A stretch of 64,000 nt of DNA from Neiella holothuriorum (lineage in GTDB: Bacteria > Pseudomonadota > Gammaproteobacteria > Enterobacterales > Neiellaceae), in NCBI RefSeq assembly GCF_019457915.1, contig NZ_JAHZSS010000021.1:1-64000 (forward strand), written 5' to 3'. The position numbers and the translations under genes are program-made. Below the pieces are notes generated by a model. That model was not told the origin of the DNA. It worked only from the letters and a program-made list of their open reading frames with translations, and did no database searches. Numbering within the stretch: position 1 is the first letter of the stretch; every line of letters starts with the position of its first letter. Below are positions 50,720-60,453 of the stretch, in pieces.

Positions 50720-51583
50720 CTAATTAGGCTGCCATTCCTGCAACGGCTGCTGTAAGCCTGACAACAACAGTCGAACCTTGCCATTCAGATTCGGCCCCAA
50801 ACGCGTCATCAACTTATCTGCAGGCGTTAAATTCTGCAAAGCCTCATCAGCATACTCATACATAACATGCGGTTGCTCTAATTCAATTGACGGACCAGGC
50901 TTTGGCGTCGCAAGCAAACGTTCGATAGCTTGCAAAAACACCCCATGAAATGCCTGATCGGGATAACCTAATTGTTCATAGGCTTGTTGTAACAACGGGT
51001 AAACATGCTGATAGAAAGCAAGCCAGTGCTCTCGTGGCATCGCCGTCATTAGGTCTAAATAAGGTTGGTAACGCGCAATGTTTGCCGTTGAACCATACAA
51101 TTTACCCTCAGCTTCAATCACTTTATAGCGACCGACCGGACGTTCAACCGGTAGTAAATTATAGGTAATTTGCCCACGCGATAACGCATCTACAGAGGCA
51201 ACAAAGTGCTCGATTAGCGCTTCGTCCACCAACAAGCCAATGCTTTTGCTAACTATTTTCTGCTGCAGCGCCTCAAGCAAGGTCGCGTCACTGGAAGCTA
51301 ACGGCGGCAACTCAAAATCAAATACTTTAGGTTCAGGCTCGGGTTCTGGCATTGGAGCAGGCTCGGGCTCAACAACGACCGGCTGCGGCTCTGGTTCCAC
51401 CACGTCGGGCTCTGGCACCACAATGGGTTCAGGAAGTACTTCAACGGCAGGCTCAGGCGTGACGTCCAACGGCGCAACAACGGCTTCGTTGCCAGACTTT
51501 GCTAACCATGCAACAACGCCAATTGCCACCACAGCGACAGCAGCAAGGGCAATTAACAAGTTTCGGATTTGAGTGGCGGACAT
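50720..51583 (-). CDS. DUF3014 family membrane-anchored protein
   Basis: A 287-residue protein with one N-terminal membrane helix (LLIALAAVAVVAIGVVAWLA). A Pro/Glu-rich linker follows (about residues 38-85, repeated PEPEP/VVPEP units), then a C-terminal DUF3014 domain, probably in the periplasm. The linker could span part of the periplasm. Function unknown. GAGGAA precedes the ATG at 51583; a frame nine codons longer is less likely. Confidence 0.82.
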   Translation of the reverse strand: MSATQIRNLLIALAAVAVVAIGVVAWLAKSGNEAVVAPLDVTPEPAVEVLPEPIVVPEPDVVEPEPQPVVVEPEPAPMPEPEPEPKVFDFELPPLASSDATLLEALQQKIVSKSIGLLVDEALIEHFVASVDALSRGQITYNLLPVERPVGRYKVIEAEGKLYGSTANIARYQPYLDLMTAMPREHWLAFYQHVYPLLQQAYEQLGYPDQAFHGVFLQAIERLLATPKPGPSIELEQPHVMYEYADEALQNLTPADKLMTRLGPNLNGKVRLLLSGLQQPLQEWQPN

Positions 51584-51680
51584 AGAGTTCCTCGAAAACA
51601 ACAACGGCACCAGACCGGTGCCGTTAACATCGCTTAAATTGGTAAGAGCAGCAAGCGAAATTTACTGCTCTACCAAACAA

Positions 51681-53762
51681 TTACCAGATTTTCACACGAT
51701 TTTCTGGGGCAATGTACATGGCATCCCCTTCTTTGACATCAAACGCTTGGTAATATTCTGGAATATTCGAAACCACTCCAATCACACGATAGTGCGAAGG
51801 ACTATGCGGATCGGTCACCAAACGCTGGCGTAATTCTTCTTCGCGGTAGTTACGACGCCACACCTGAGACCAACCCATAAAGAAGCGTTGATCTGCTGTT
51901 AGGCCATCGATAACTTCCCCTTCGCCGCCATTCAGGCTCAGTTGCAGTGCTTTATAAGCCACCGACAAACCACCTAAGTCACCAATGTTTTCACCCAAGG
52001 TGAACTCACCGTTTACGTGTGCGTCTTCGAATGGGTAATAACCATTGTATTGTTCTACTAGGCGAGATGTGCGCTCTTCAAAAGCTTCACGGTCAGCATC
52101 AGTCCACCAGTTACGCAAATTGCCGTCGCCGTCATATTTGCTGCCCTGATCGTCGAAACCGTGACCAATTTCATGGCCAATAACCGCGCCAATTCCACCA
52201 TAGTTAACGGCATCGTCTGCTTCCATATCAAAGAATGGCGGTTGCAGAATAGCGGCAGGGAATACGATTTCGTTATTCACTGGGTTGTAGTAAGCGTTCA
52301 CTGTCTGCGGCGTCATGTGCCATTCAGTTTTATCAATTGGCTCGCCCAATTTGTTCAACATGAATTGATATTCGTAGTTGGCAGAGCGACGAATATTGCC
52401 CACCAGATCGCCAGCAACAATTTCTAGGGCAGAGTAATCACGCCACTTATCTGGATAGCCAATTTTTGGCGTAAATTTAGCGAGTTTTTCCAGTGCCTGA
52501 ACTTTGGTTTCTTCGGTCATCCAGTCCAAATCTTTGATCGACACTTCGAATGCCTTGATCAAGTTTTCAACCAGTGTTTCCATCCGCTCTTTCGCTTCTG
52601 GCTTAAAGTGCTCTTGCACGTAGAGCTTGCCAACGGCTTCGCCCATCATGCTGTCAACATCTTCAACCGCACGCTTCCAGCGAGGTTTTTGCTCTTGAAT
52701 CCCACGTAACGTCTTACCGTAGAATTCAAAGCTACGGTCAACGTATTCTGAGCTCAGGTAATCGGCGACCGAGTTCAGCAGGCGCATTTTAAGATAGGCT
52801 TTCCAGTGTTCAACTGGCACATCAACAAACATGGCACCAACAGCTTCAATGTAGCTTGGCTGACGCACCACGTAGTCGGTGACGCTATCAATCCCTGCAG
52901 CTTTGGCATAGGCGGCAAAATCAAAATCGCCTAACAAGGCGGCCAACTCTTCGCTGGTCATTTTGTTATAAGACTTGTTGGCGTCACGGCGCTCAACGCG
53001 TGTCCAGTGTGCTTCAGCAAGCTGGCTTTCCAATGCAATAACCGCAGAGGCAGCATCAGCAGCATCGGCGTGGCCAACTTTATCTAGCATATCGGCAATA
53101 TAGTCACGATATTGCTGGCGTAAGGTTTCTGACTTTTCATCTTCTTTGCTGTAGTAATCGCGATCAGGCAGGCCCAGACCAGATTGGTATAAGTAGACAA
53201 TGTACTGATCAGATTGCTTGGCATCATTGTTGACATAAAAACCAAACAAAGAGCCACCACCATTGACCAAGATTTCACCCAGCTTGGCAGCAACGTCCGA
53301 ATGCGAGGTCAGCGCATCAATGGCAGCCAAGTCGGCAGCAATAGGCTTCAGACCCGCTTCTTCAACGGCTTTTTCATCCATAAAGGTTTTATAAAAATCA
53401 CCTACTTTCTGACCTTCAGAGCCCGTCACTTGCTCGCTTGCCGCAGCGCGTTCAATAATTTCACGCAGCGCCAACTGAGATTCTTCTAACAACACAGTAA
53501 AACTGCCGTAGTTAGAGCGATCAGCAGGAATTTCAGTATTCTTCAGCCAAGCGCCATTTACACTCAGATAAAAATCATCTTGATGGCGAACGCTGGCATC
53601 CCAGTTTTCTTGAGTGATACCTGACTTAAGTACTGGCGCAGCTTCCACTGCGGCAGCTTCTGGCGTCACTTCTGGCGCAGCTGTTTGCTTGTTATCGGAG
53701 CAAGCTGAAGTCATTGCCGCCAGCGCAATACTGGCAGCGAGTAAGGTTTTATTCATTTTCAT
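51681..53762 (-). CDS. M13 (neprilysin-like) zinc metallopeptidase, lipoprotein
   Basis: About 693 residues. The N-terminus MKMNKTLLAASIALAAMTSA ends in Cys, suggesting a lipoprotein anchored in the envelope. The catalytic C-terminal domain has the zinc motif HEIGH near residue 530 (VIGHEIGHGFDDQG), the third ligand in ENIGDLGG, and the substrate-binding VNAYYNPVNNEIVFPAAIL. Such peptidases cut small peptides. The ATG at 53762 has an AGG six bases upstream; the frame opens 38 codons earlier without support. Confidence 0.9.
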   Translation of the reverse strand: MKMNKTLLAASIALAAMTSACSDNKQTAAPEVTPEAAAVEAAPVLKSGITQENWDASVRHQDDFYLSVNGAWLKNTEIPADRSNYGSFTVLLEESQLALREIIERAAASEQVTGSEGQKVGDFYKTFMDEKAVEEAGLKPIAADLAAIDALTSHSDVAAKLGEILVNGGGSLFGFYVNNDAKQSDQYIVYLYQSGLGLPDRDYYSKEDEKSETLRQQYRDYIADMLDKVGHADAADAASAVIALESQLAEAHWTRVERRDANKSYNKMTSEELAALLGDFDFAAYAKAAGIDSVTDYVVRQPSYIEAVGAMFVDVPVEHWKAYLKMRLLNSVADYLSSEYVDRSFEFYGKTLRGIQEQKPRWKRAVEDVDSMMGEAVGKLYVQEHFKPEAKERMETLVENLIKAFEVSIKDLDWMTEETKVQALEKLAKFTPKIGYPDKWRDYSALEIVAGDLVGNIRRSANYEYQFMLNKLGEPIDKTEWHMTPQTVNAYYNPVNNEIVFPAAILQPPFFDMEADDAVNYGGIGAVIGHEIGHGFDDQGSKYDGDGNLRNWWTDADREAFEERTSRLVEQYNGYYPFEDAHVNGEFTLGENIGDLGGLSVAYKALQLSLNGGEGEVIDGLTADQRFFMGWSQVWRRNYREEELRQRLVTDPHSPSHYRVIGVVSNIPEYYQAFDVKEGDAMYIAPENRVKIW

Positions 53763-54078
53763 TATTAACCTGAGTCCTTGTGAGGTTTCATCGGTAGGGT
53801 TTGATGGTATTGAAGATTGCGCCAATAATCGATTGCTCGACACGATTTGTAACACTTTCAACCATGATGTCGTCACGAGATCATTTCAACTGCTTGAATC
53901 CATAACGATAAAATGAAATGGCCAACAAAGAACCAATAAAATCTAATTTTTTTATATCTAATCAAGAAGTTAAACATATAACTAGAGTGTGTTTTACTCA
54001 TCTCTTTTAGACCAAAAGATTCTCAATATTCCGGTCGTTCCGCACTGAACCGAGCCTAGACTCATTGGAGGTTCACGG
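53763..54078. other. 316-base divergent gap before the LamG gene
   Basis: AT-rich spacer between the M13 peptidase and the LamG operon, with a very AT-rich core around 53930-53990 (runs of T and A). It presumably holds divergent promoters, but no specific motif was identified. Confidence 0.4.
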
Positions 54079-54129
54079 ATGCAAGCAAGTGCTTTAACGA
54101 GCTTTTACAAAGGAATGCGAATCAGATGA
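54079..54129 (+). CDS. Candidate 16-codon leader ORF coupled to the LamG gene
   Basis: ATG at 54079 has a strong GGAGG (54067-54071) seven bases upstream. The frame MQASALTSFYKGMRIR ends at TGA 54127-54129, overlapping the LamG start as ATGA. The LamG start has a poorer site of its own (AAGGA, 11 bases away). This arrangement suggests translational coupling. Whether the peptide is made or functional is unknown. Confidence 0.5.
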   Translation: MQASALTSFYKGMRIR

Positions 54130-56687
54130 CGATAGAATTTAGAACTTTTTGTCTTTTTGCCCTACTGGCTCCCCTTTCATTGTCATGTGGGGCCACTCCC
54201 CCGCCTATTGGTTACTGGTCATTTGACGAGCTATCGGCCAACCAAGCACTCAATGAAGCGTCTGACATGCACGCAGGCACCGTTAGTGGTGCGCAGTCAG
54301 TTGAGGGTAAACAAGGCCAAGCCTTATATTTCGATGGCATTGATGATCGAGTCACCGTGCCGGATCACCCCGGCCTTCGCTTTACTGCCAATCAAAGCTT
54401 TACGTTAGCCGCTTGGGTTAAATCCGATACGCCATATAGTGGCTGGCAAGGAATCGTCAACAAATCTAGAGAGCAAGCACCATGGTATGGCTTGTGGTTA
54501 TCTCCTTCAGGAAATTGGATCTTTGGCACCAGTAATTTTAGCGGCGGCGCGGCCGACACTAGCTGGCATCACATCGCTTTGGTCCAACAAGGCTCGAGTC
54601 AAACGCGAGATATTTACATTGATGGGGTGCTCACCGCTACCGACAATGCGACGAACGGCAACGGCACGGGCGATCTAATATTTGGTGCAGCAAGTGGCGT
54701 ATCAGAAAGTTTTCAAGGCGCACTCGATGAAGTTCAGCTCTACGATGTGGCGCTCAGCAACGAGCAAATTTTAGCGCTGGTTAATCTAGATAATACTGAC
54801 GACTCAGGTGATAGCGAAGAGCCGCCTGTCACCTTTTCGGATCCCGAGTTTACCTACCCCTCAGGGCTCTATGTAACCTATGTGCAAGTCGAACTGACGA
54901 CCACAGGAACGACCTATTACACGCTCGATGGTAGCGAGCCTGATACTGGCAGCCTTCTCTATGCCGAAGCATTTGTAATCGATGAACAACAGTTTGACGG
55001 CGGCCAAGCGACCGTCAAAGCGCGCAGCTACGGCGACGATAACGAAATGAGCGATGTGGTGACGGTTGAATACGATTTAACAGCCAGTTTCCCGCAATTA
55101 CACCCAAACCCTTACACTGCACCATGGCCTTTCGATTTTGTGAAGCAAGATCTACGTTACTGGTCATTTGACAACGATATCGTTTTACCAGCCAATGGCC
55201 CGAGCTTGGTCGATGGCAAGTTTGGCAAAGCATTGTCTTTCGACGGTGTCGATGATGCCCTTGTTTTAGACCCTATTCCAACCTGGTGGTTAGGGTACAA
55301 TTATACGATTTCACTTTGGGTTAAAGCCGATGGCGATCAGCAAGGCTGGGCGGGTATCGTCACTCAATCGCGCGAACAAGCACCTTGGCTTGGTCTTTGG
55401 ATTTCTCCCGACGGCAAGTGGGTTTTCGGTGGTGATAACCTGCACGGCAATCAAGTAACCCCGGGCTGGCATCACATAGCCTTAGTTAACACTGAGAATA
55501 CACGGCAACTATACGTTGACGGCACATTGCAAGCCGAATCAGAACCACTCCCACAAACCGGAAGCGGTCAACTCATATTCGGCGGCGCTGGCGGTGTGAG
55601 CGAATACTTCAAAGGTCTCATTGATGATGTACGCATCTACAAAGGCGGCGTCACTGCAGACGAAGTGATGCAATTGGCAACCGTCAGTCCACCATTGACG
55701 CGCCAAGCCATCGACACATCCCTGACACTTGAGATTCCCAATGACACTGACATTTTCTATGACCAGGCTATTGATCCGTGGAACGGCGGTTTCGAACTAC
55801 TGAACCTAGCAGATAAAAAAGGCTATCAATACCCAACCACGCCAATGACTTGGTCTGATCCAGGTATTCCGCTCGACTTTTCACTAACGGGCGAATCGCT
55901 AGAGTCATGCTGCGACGGCTCTGCCTACGTGCTACTCAAGCGCGTTGCGCAAGATCAACTGACACTGATCACCCGAGATATATTTGGTCAGCTATCGGAA
56001 CCATCAAGGGTAACTGTCTATTTCGATCACGAATTTCCGCCTGTGTCCGAAGGGAGAATAGGCAGCTGGTTGTTCGATCAAGATCCTGCATCAAGATATA
56101 GCGATGTCCCCGGAAAAGTAACCGATGAAGTTGCCGGCCAGCATACCGGGCAAGTATCAGCAGAACCATACTCGTTAGCATGGCGTCTGAATACTCATTC
56201 CGGAGTCGAATTTGATGGTGCGACAACTTATATCGAAATCCCCGACAGCTCGGAGCTGCGTTTTTCAACTAATGACTCCTTCAGCCTGTCAGTGTGGTTT
56301 AAGCCAAAACAGATTGAAAATGGCTGGCAGGGCGTGGTCACTAAATCTCGCGATTTAGGCAACTGGTGGGGCTTATGGCTTAGTCCGAACGGCGAGTTAG
56401 TGTTTGGCGCTCAGCAAGGCCACTTAACCACGAGCCCGGCACTTGCTGACGAATGGCAGCATGTCGTGGTGATGCAAGATGGCAGCGCAGGCAAACGTTA
56501 TTTGTATCACAACGGTGAATTAGCTGGTTCCGGATCAGCCAAAGATGGCAGCGGCACTGGCGATTTAGTCATCGCAGGTACCAAAGGCGTGGCTGAATTT
56601 TTTGACGGGGCCATTGATGATGTTCAGCTCTATGGCCGTACGTTGACCAACGATGAAATTTACCGCCTAGCCGAGCGAGCCCCATAA
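54126..56687 (+). CDS. Exported protein with three LamG domains and a chitobiase-like domain
   Basis: An 853-residue protein with a signal peptide (FCLFALLAPLSLSCGA). It contains three LamG/concanavalin-like domains, at about 26-220, 342-520 and 642-850. Each carries WxFD near its start, a QG-x-AL-x-FDG-type strand, SGWQGIVNKSREQAPW-like and WHHIALV motifs, and a closing DDVQLY. Between the first two is a chitobiase/hexosaminidase C-terminal-like domain (about 236-322, TTYYTLDGSEPDTGS). No catalytic domain is seen, so it is probably a glycan- or matrix-binding surface or secreted protein. Domains 1 and 2 share long identical stretches, suggesting internal duplication. Confidence 0.85.
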   Translation: MTIEFRTFCLFALLAPLSLSCGATPPPIGYWSFDELSANQALNEASDMHAGTVSGAQSVEGKQGQALYFDGIDDRVTVPDHPGLRFTANQSFTLAAWVKSDTPYSGWQGIVNKSREQAPWYGLWLSPSGNWIFGTSNFSGGAADTSWHHIALVQQGSSQTRDIYIDGVLTATDNATNGNGTGDLIFGAASGVSESFQGALDEVQLYDVALSNEQILALVNLDNTDDSGDSEEPPVTFSDPEFTYPSGLYVTYVQVELTTTGTTYYTLDGSEPDTGSLLYAEAFVIDEQQFDGGQATVKARSYGDDNEMSDVVTVEYDLTASFPQLHPNPYTAPWPFDFVKQDLRYWSFDNDIVLPANGPSLVDGKFGKALSFDGVDDALVLDPIPTWWLGYNYTISLWVKADGDQQGWAGIVTQSREQAPWLGLWISPDGKWVFGGDNLHGNQVTPGWHHIALVNTENTRQLYVDGTLQAESEPLPQTGSGQLIFGGAGGVSEYFKGLIDDVRIYKGGVTADEVMQLATVSPPLTRQAIDTSLTLEIPNDTDIFYDQAIDPWNGGFELLNLADKKGYQYPTTPMTWSDPGIPLDFSLTGESLESCCDGSAYVLLKRVAQDQLTLITRDIFGQLSEPSRVTVYFDHEFPPVSEGRIGSWLFDQDPASRYSDVPGKVTDEVAGQHTGQVSAEPYSLAWRLNTHSGVEFDGATTYIEIPDSSELRFSTNDSFSLSVWFKPKQIENGWQGVVTKSRDLGNWWGLWLSPNGELVFGAQQGHLTTSPALADEWQHVVVMQDGSAGKRYLYHNGELAGSGSAKDGSGTGDLVIAGTKGVAEFFDGAIDDVQLYGRTLTNDEIYRLAERAP

Positions 56688-56694
56688 ACCCAAA

Positions 56695-56719
56695 AGCCCA
56701 GCGAGAGCTGGGCTTTTTA
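56695..56719 (+). terminator. Terminator of the LamG gene
   Basis: An 8-bp stem AGCCCAGC (56695-56702) / GCTGGGCT (56707-56714) with GAGA loop and T5, just after the stop codon and before the convergent DUF5610 gene. Confidence 0.9.
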
Positions 56720-56735
56720 CTTTCAAACTAAACAA

Positions 56736-57320
56736 TTATTCGCTTGCCGCTGGCGGCGCGAAGTTATCGAGCTGCGTTTGCATAAACTGCTGTAAACCTT
56801 CTTGCACCAAGGTGTATGTGGCATCGATGTTGTTGGCGATATCGCCTTCGAGCACCGCTAAACTATCGAGAATGTCGTGCGCTTCCTCAAAGCCTTTGTC
56901 CACAGCGCCAGAAATGATACTCATGTATTCATTAACGGCAGCCTCACCATCAAGATCGGTGTTTACTTCGAGGAAGGCTTCAAAGTATTTAGTGGAACCA
57001 GCAACAATTCGATCGGCCGTGGCTTCAGGCGACACATCAACGCCATCATCAACCGCCTGTTGGGCAGCATTGTCACCAAATACCGGCGCTAACTCTTCAT
57101 TAATGGCATCAAGCGCCGAGCGGTACAGCAATTCCATAGGCTGGTTACCCGCCTGCATGCTGACTTCTAACTGCGCTTCAACAATCGCCGTATTTTTAGC
57201 GGCTTGTTGCTGCTCATAATTTGAACCTAAGGCATCCTTGCTCGTGTCTGCACTAGTCGCAGTTTTAGTCTGCTCAACATTCCGGTAGAGCGACGTTGTT
57301 GATAAAGGAGTAATAGCCAT
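56736..57320 (-). CDS. DUF5610 domain-containing protein
   Basis: A 194-residue soluble, mostly helical protein with no signal peptide. The segments LDAINEELAPVFGDNAAQ, VSPEATADRIVAGSTKYF and GFEEAHDILDSLAVLEGDI match the DUF5610 family, of unknown function. The start at 57320 (MAITPLSTTSLYRN) has GGA upstream; the longer frame from 57374 would include the promoter-like element at 57356-57382. That element resembles a flagellar sigma28 promoter, hinting at a link to motility. Confidence 0.75.
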   Translation of the reverse strand: MAITPLSTTSLYRNVEQTKTATSADTSKDALGSNYEQQQAAKNTAIVEAQLEVSMQAGNQPMELLYRSALDAINEELAPVFGDNAAQQAVDDGVDVSPEATADRIVAGSTKYFEAFLEVNTDLDGEAAVNEYMSIISGAVDKGFEEAHDILDSLAVLEGDIANNIDATYTLVQEGLQQFMQTQLDNFAPPAASE

Positions 57321-57355
57321 GATGGTTTCCAAACGTCGTAATTCAATTAGCCATG

Positions 57356-57382
57356 TTATCGGCAGAATTGACAAAGTATTGA
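57356..57382 (-). promoter_or_regulatory. Candidate sigma28 (FliA) promoter of the DUF5610 gene
   Basis: On the minus strand TCAAT, 14 bases, then GCCGATAA. The -10 part is an exact match to the flagellar sigma consensus, and the spacing equals that of TAAAGTTT-N11-GCCGATAA. It lies 36 bases before the chosen ATG. Confidence 0.5.
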
Positions 57383-57518
57383 GTAAAAATAGCGCAAAAA
57401 CTGATCATTTAACGTGCTAAGAGCAGCAAACCAACAAATGCAAACAAAACACAACAACAGCGACTGAAATTGCGATACCTCAGTACCAACGGTATTCACT
57501 CATTCGCGGCTGGCCGTC

Positions 57519-57725
57519 GTCCTGAACATCGCCGTTCCTGCGCTCGTAGTTAAGTCAATGCGCCCGCGGCAGAAGTAGCACATGGATGTGCTGTTTACGA
57601 ACCTAAGGGCGGATACCGTTCGTCCTGAACATCGCCGCTCCTGCGCATCCATGCACCCGCGGCAGAAGTAGCACATGGATGTGCTGTTTACGGACCTAAG
57701 GACGGATACCGTTCGTCCTGAACAT
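57519..57725. repeat. Duplicated intergenic repeat with internal hairpin
   Basis: Two head-to-tail copies (57519-57621 and 57622-57714) plus the first 11 bases of a third. Shared parts include GTCCTGAACATCGCCG, CCCGCGGCAGAAGTAGCACA, and GGATACCGTTC. Each copy contains the palindrome AGCACAT-GG-ATGTGCT. The first copy has ten extra bases. It looks like a dispersed non-coding repeat family rather than a gene. Confidence 0.8.
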
Positions 57726-57752
57726 AAAAAAGCCAACCCGGAGGCTGGCTTT
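57726..57752 (-). terminator. Terminator of lysS
   Basis: On the minus strand AGCCAG-CC ... GG-TTGGCT forms a stem with one mismatch, followed by T6, about 90 bases past the lysS stop. Confidence 0.72.
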
Positions 57753-57842
57753 AAAAGAGTCATTCATACAGCTCGGCGCACTAGTGTTCGCCTCGTCGAT
57801 CCTGAACCTGTCGAAGGAAGGTATCGAAGGGTAACAATTACC

Positions 57843-59342
57843 TTAACCTTGCGGACGCATCGCTGGGAACAAAATCACATCACGAATGGTGTGCGTGTTG
57901 GTAAACAGCATCGCTAAGCGATCGATACCAATGCCCTGACCCGCTGTTGGTGGCAAGCCGTGCTCTAGTGCAGTGATGTAGTCAGCATCGTAGTACATGG
58001 CTTCATCGTCACCGGCATCTTTGGCATTGACCTGTGCTTTAAAGCGCGCGTCTTGGTCTTCAGCATCGTTCAGCTCCGAGAAGCCGTTGGCCACTTCGCG
58101 GCCACCAATGAAGAATTCAAAACGGTCGGTGATGAATGGGTTGTCATCATTACGGCGTGCCAACGGAGAGATCTCAGCTGGGTACTCCGTGATAAAGGTC
58201 GGCTGAATCAGTTTTGGCTCTGCGGTTTCACCGAAGATTTCTTCTAACAGCTGGCCGCAAGTCCAGAAAGTTTCTGGCTGAACGTGAACCGACTTAGCAA
58301 TCGCAACCATGAAGTCACGGTCTTGTACTTTGTCGTAATCCAGCGACTGAATGTCGGCATGATCTGGGTTGTATTGCTTAATGGCGTCGAGCATGCTCAA
58401 GCGCGGATAAGTTCCGCCGAATTCAACAGTCTCTTCACCGTAAGGCATGCTTGATGAGCCCAACACCTCAATGGCAACAGTGCGCAGCATGTCTTCGGTC
58501 AAATCCATCAAATCGTTGTAGTCAGCATACGCCATGTAGAATTCCATCATGGTGAATTCTGGATTATGGCGTGGCGACAAACCTTCGTTACGGAAGTTAC
58601 GGTTGATTTCGAATACGCGATCAAAACCACCCACAACCAAACGCTTAAGGTAAAGCTCTGGCGCGATACGCAGGAACATTTCTTGGTCCAGCGCATTGTG
58701 ATGAGTAACAAATGGGCGAGCCGTCGCGCCGCCAGGGATCACTTGCATCATTGGCGTTTCAACTTCCATGAAGTCTTTTGACTCCATGTAGCGGCGAATA
58801 CCGGCAACCAGCTTCGACCGCACTTTAAACGCGTTGCGTGATTCTTCGTTCACAATCAAATCAACGTAACGCTGACGGTAACGTTGTTCTTGATCCGTCA
58901 GGCCGTGGAATTTTTCCGGCAACGGACGCAGTGCTTTGGTCAGCAATTGGTATTCGGCCATATCAACATACAGATCGCCTTTACCTGATTTGTGCAGCTG
59001 GCCTTTGATGCCAATGATGTCGCCAATATCTAGGCCACCAATCGCTTTCAATTCTTTTTGCACGTCTTTGGCAGCATAACCTTGAATGCGACCGGTAACG
59101 TCTTGAATCGCTAGGAATGGACCACGTTTAGCCATGATCCGGCCAGCAATCGCAACAACGTGGCCAAGCTCGGCCAACTCTTCTTTGGTTTTGTCACCAA
59201 ACTCAGTTTGCAATGCCGCAGACTGATGGCTTGGACGCCACGTGTTCGGGTGGCCATTGGCCGGGCAGTTCTCACGAATCGCATCGAGTTTGGCGCGACG
59301 CTCGGCAATCAGCTTGTTTTCATCTTGCTGGATGTCAGTCAT
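57843..59342 (-). CDS. lysS: Lysyl-tRNA synthetase, class II
   Basis: A 499-residue enzyme that charges tRNA-Lys. An N-terminal OB-fold anticodon-binding domain (about 65-175, [19 protein letters not shown]) precedes a class II catalytic domain with motif 2 [18 protein letters not shown] and motif 3 [18 protein letters not shown]. It lies 13 bases after prfB, the same pairing as in E. coli. Its terminator is displaced by about 90 bases. Confidence 0.97.
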   Translation of the reverse strand: MTDIQQDENKLIAERRAKLDAIRENCPANGHPNTWRPSHQSAALQTEFGDKTKEELAELGHVVAIAGRIMAKRGPFLAIQDVTGRIQGYAAKDVQKELKAIGGLDIGDIIGIKGQLHKSGKGDLYVDMAEYQLLTKALRPLPEKFHGLTDQEQRYRQRYVDLIVNEESRNAFKVRSKLVAGIRRYMESKDFMEVETPMMQVIPGGATARPFVTHHNALDQEMFLRIAPELYLKRLVVGGFDRVFEINRNFRNEGLSPRHNPEFTMMEFYMAYADYNDLMDLTEDMLRTVAIEVLGSSSMPYGEETVEFGGTYPRLSMLDAIKQYNPDHADIQSLDYDKVQDRDFMVAIAKSVHVQPETFWTCGQLLEEIFGETAEPKLIQPTFITEYPAEISPLARRNDDNPFITDRFEFFIGGREVANGFSELNDAEDQDARFKAQVNAKDAGDDEAMYYDADYITALEHGLPPTAGQGIGIDRLAMLFTNTHTIRDVILFPAMRPQG

Positions 59343-59355
59343 GGAGCGGTTTCCT

Positions 59356-60453
59356 TTACAGGCCAGATTTCAGGCTGGCTTCAATAAATCGGTCGAGATC
59401 GCCATCGAGGACGGCTTGAGTGTTGCGGTTTTCAACACCGGTTCGTAAATCTTTAATACGGCTGTCATCAAGCACATACGAGCGGATCTGGCTGCCCCAG
59501 CCAATGTCTGACTTGGCATCTTCCGCGGCTTGTTTTTCAGCGTTTTGTTTCATTAATTCAAACTCATAAAGCTTGGCTTTTAGCTGCTTCATGGCTTGGT
59601 CTTTGTTTTTATGTTGCGAACGGTCGTTCTGACACTGCACCACAATATTGGTTGGCAAGTGAGTAATACGAACAGCCGACTCGGTTTTGTTCACGTGCTG
59701 ACCACCAGCGCCCGAGGCGCGATAAACGTCAATACGCAAATCCGCCGGGTTGATGTCCACTTCAATGGAGTCATCAATTTCTGGGTAAACGAATGCACTG
59801 GAAAACGAGGTGTGGCGACGGCCACCGGAGTCAAACGGGCTTTTACGGACCAAGCGGTGAACGCCGGTTTCGGTGCGCAACCAACCGTAAGCATATTCGC
59901 CAGAAACACGAACCGTGGCCGACTTAAGACCGGCAACTTCACCTTCAGACACTTCAATCAGCTCGGCTTTAAAGCCTTTTGCTTCAGCCCAGCGTAGGTA
60001 CATGCGCAACAGCATGTTGCACCAGTCTTGCGCCTCGGTACCGCCCGAGCCTGATTGTAAATCGATATAAGCATCACATTGGTCTTGCTCGCCAGAGAAC
60101 ATGCGTCGGAATTCAAGCTTCACCAACTTGCTTTCCAGCCCTTCCAATTCAGCTTCCGCTTCATGGAAGGTATCTTCGTCTTCTGCCTCAATAGCAAGCT
60201 CTAGCAGACCTTCTACATCTTCCAAACCTTGTTCGAGCGCATCAATGGTTTCAACGACCACTTCCAGAGCCGAGCGCTCTTTACCTAACGCTTGTGCGCG
60301 CTCAGGTTCATTCCAAACCTCTGGCGACTCAAGTTCCCGCATGACTTCTTCAAGGCGTTCAGCCTTGGCGTCATAATCAAGGTAACCGCGCAGCGCATTG
60401 CCGCGATCGCGCATATCGGCAATTTTGTTTTGAACCGGATTAATTTCGAACAT
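59356..60453 (-). CDS. prfB: Peptide chain release factor 2, no programmed frameshift
   Basis: A 365-residue class I release factor for UGA and UAA. It has the SPF recognition tripeptide (205-207), GGQ (250-252), and Ala at position 246. In E. coli, codon 26 is an in-frame UGA after CUU and needs a +1 frameshift. Here CTT at codon 25 is followed directly by GAT, giving one continuous frame, so the autoregulatory frameshift is absent. Gene order recJ - prfB - lysS is as in E. coli except for one inserted gene. Confidence 0.97.
   Translation of the reverse strand: MFEINPVQNKIADMRDRGNALRGYLDYDAKAERLEEVMRELESPEVWNEPERAQALGKERSALEVVVETIDALEQGLEDVEGLLELAIEAEDEDTFHEAEAELEGLESKLVKLEFRRMFSGEQDQCDAYIDLQSGSGGTEAQDWCNMLLRMYLRWAEAKGFKAELIEVSEGEVAGLKSATVRVSGEYAYGWLRTETGVHRLVRKSPFDSGGRRHTSFSSAFVYPEIDDSIEVDINPADLRIDVYRASGAGGQHVNKTESAVRITHLPTNIVVQCQNDRSQHKNKDQAMKQLKAKLYEFELMKQNAEKQAAEDAKSDIGWGSQIRSYVLDDSRIKDLRTGVENRNTQAVLDGDLDRFIEASLKSGL

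Larger units (their letters stand above)
57321..57842. other. 522-base gap between the DUF5610 gene and lysS
   Basis: Non-coding stretch holding, from left to right, a sigma28-like promoter (57356-57382), a duplicated 93-103-base repeat (57519-57725), the lysS terminator (57726-57752) and a short CCTGAACCTGTCGAAGGA element (57801-57818). Short frames here, such as 57500-57763 minus, are by-products of the repeats. Confidence 0.6.

Noticed and set aside
57500-57763. 87-residue minus-strand frame with repeated CSGRTVS and MCYFCRG
   Set aside because: Produced by the duplicated non-coding repeat; the repeated peptide segments mirror the DNA repeat.
57675-57917. 80-residue plus-strand frame between the repeat and lysS
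   Set aside because: It crosses the repeat, the terminator and the end of lysS, with no supporting features.
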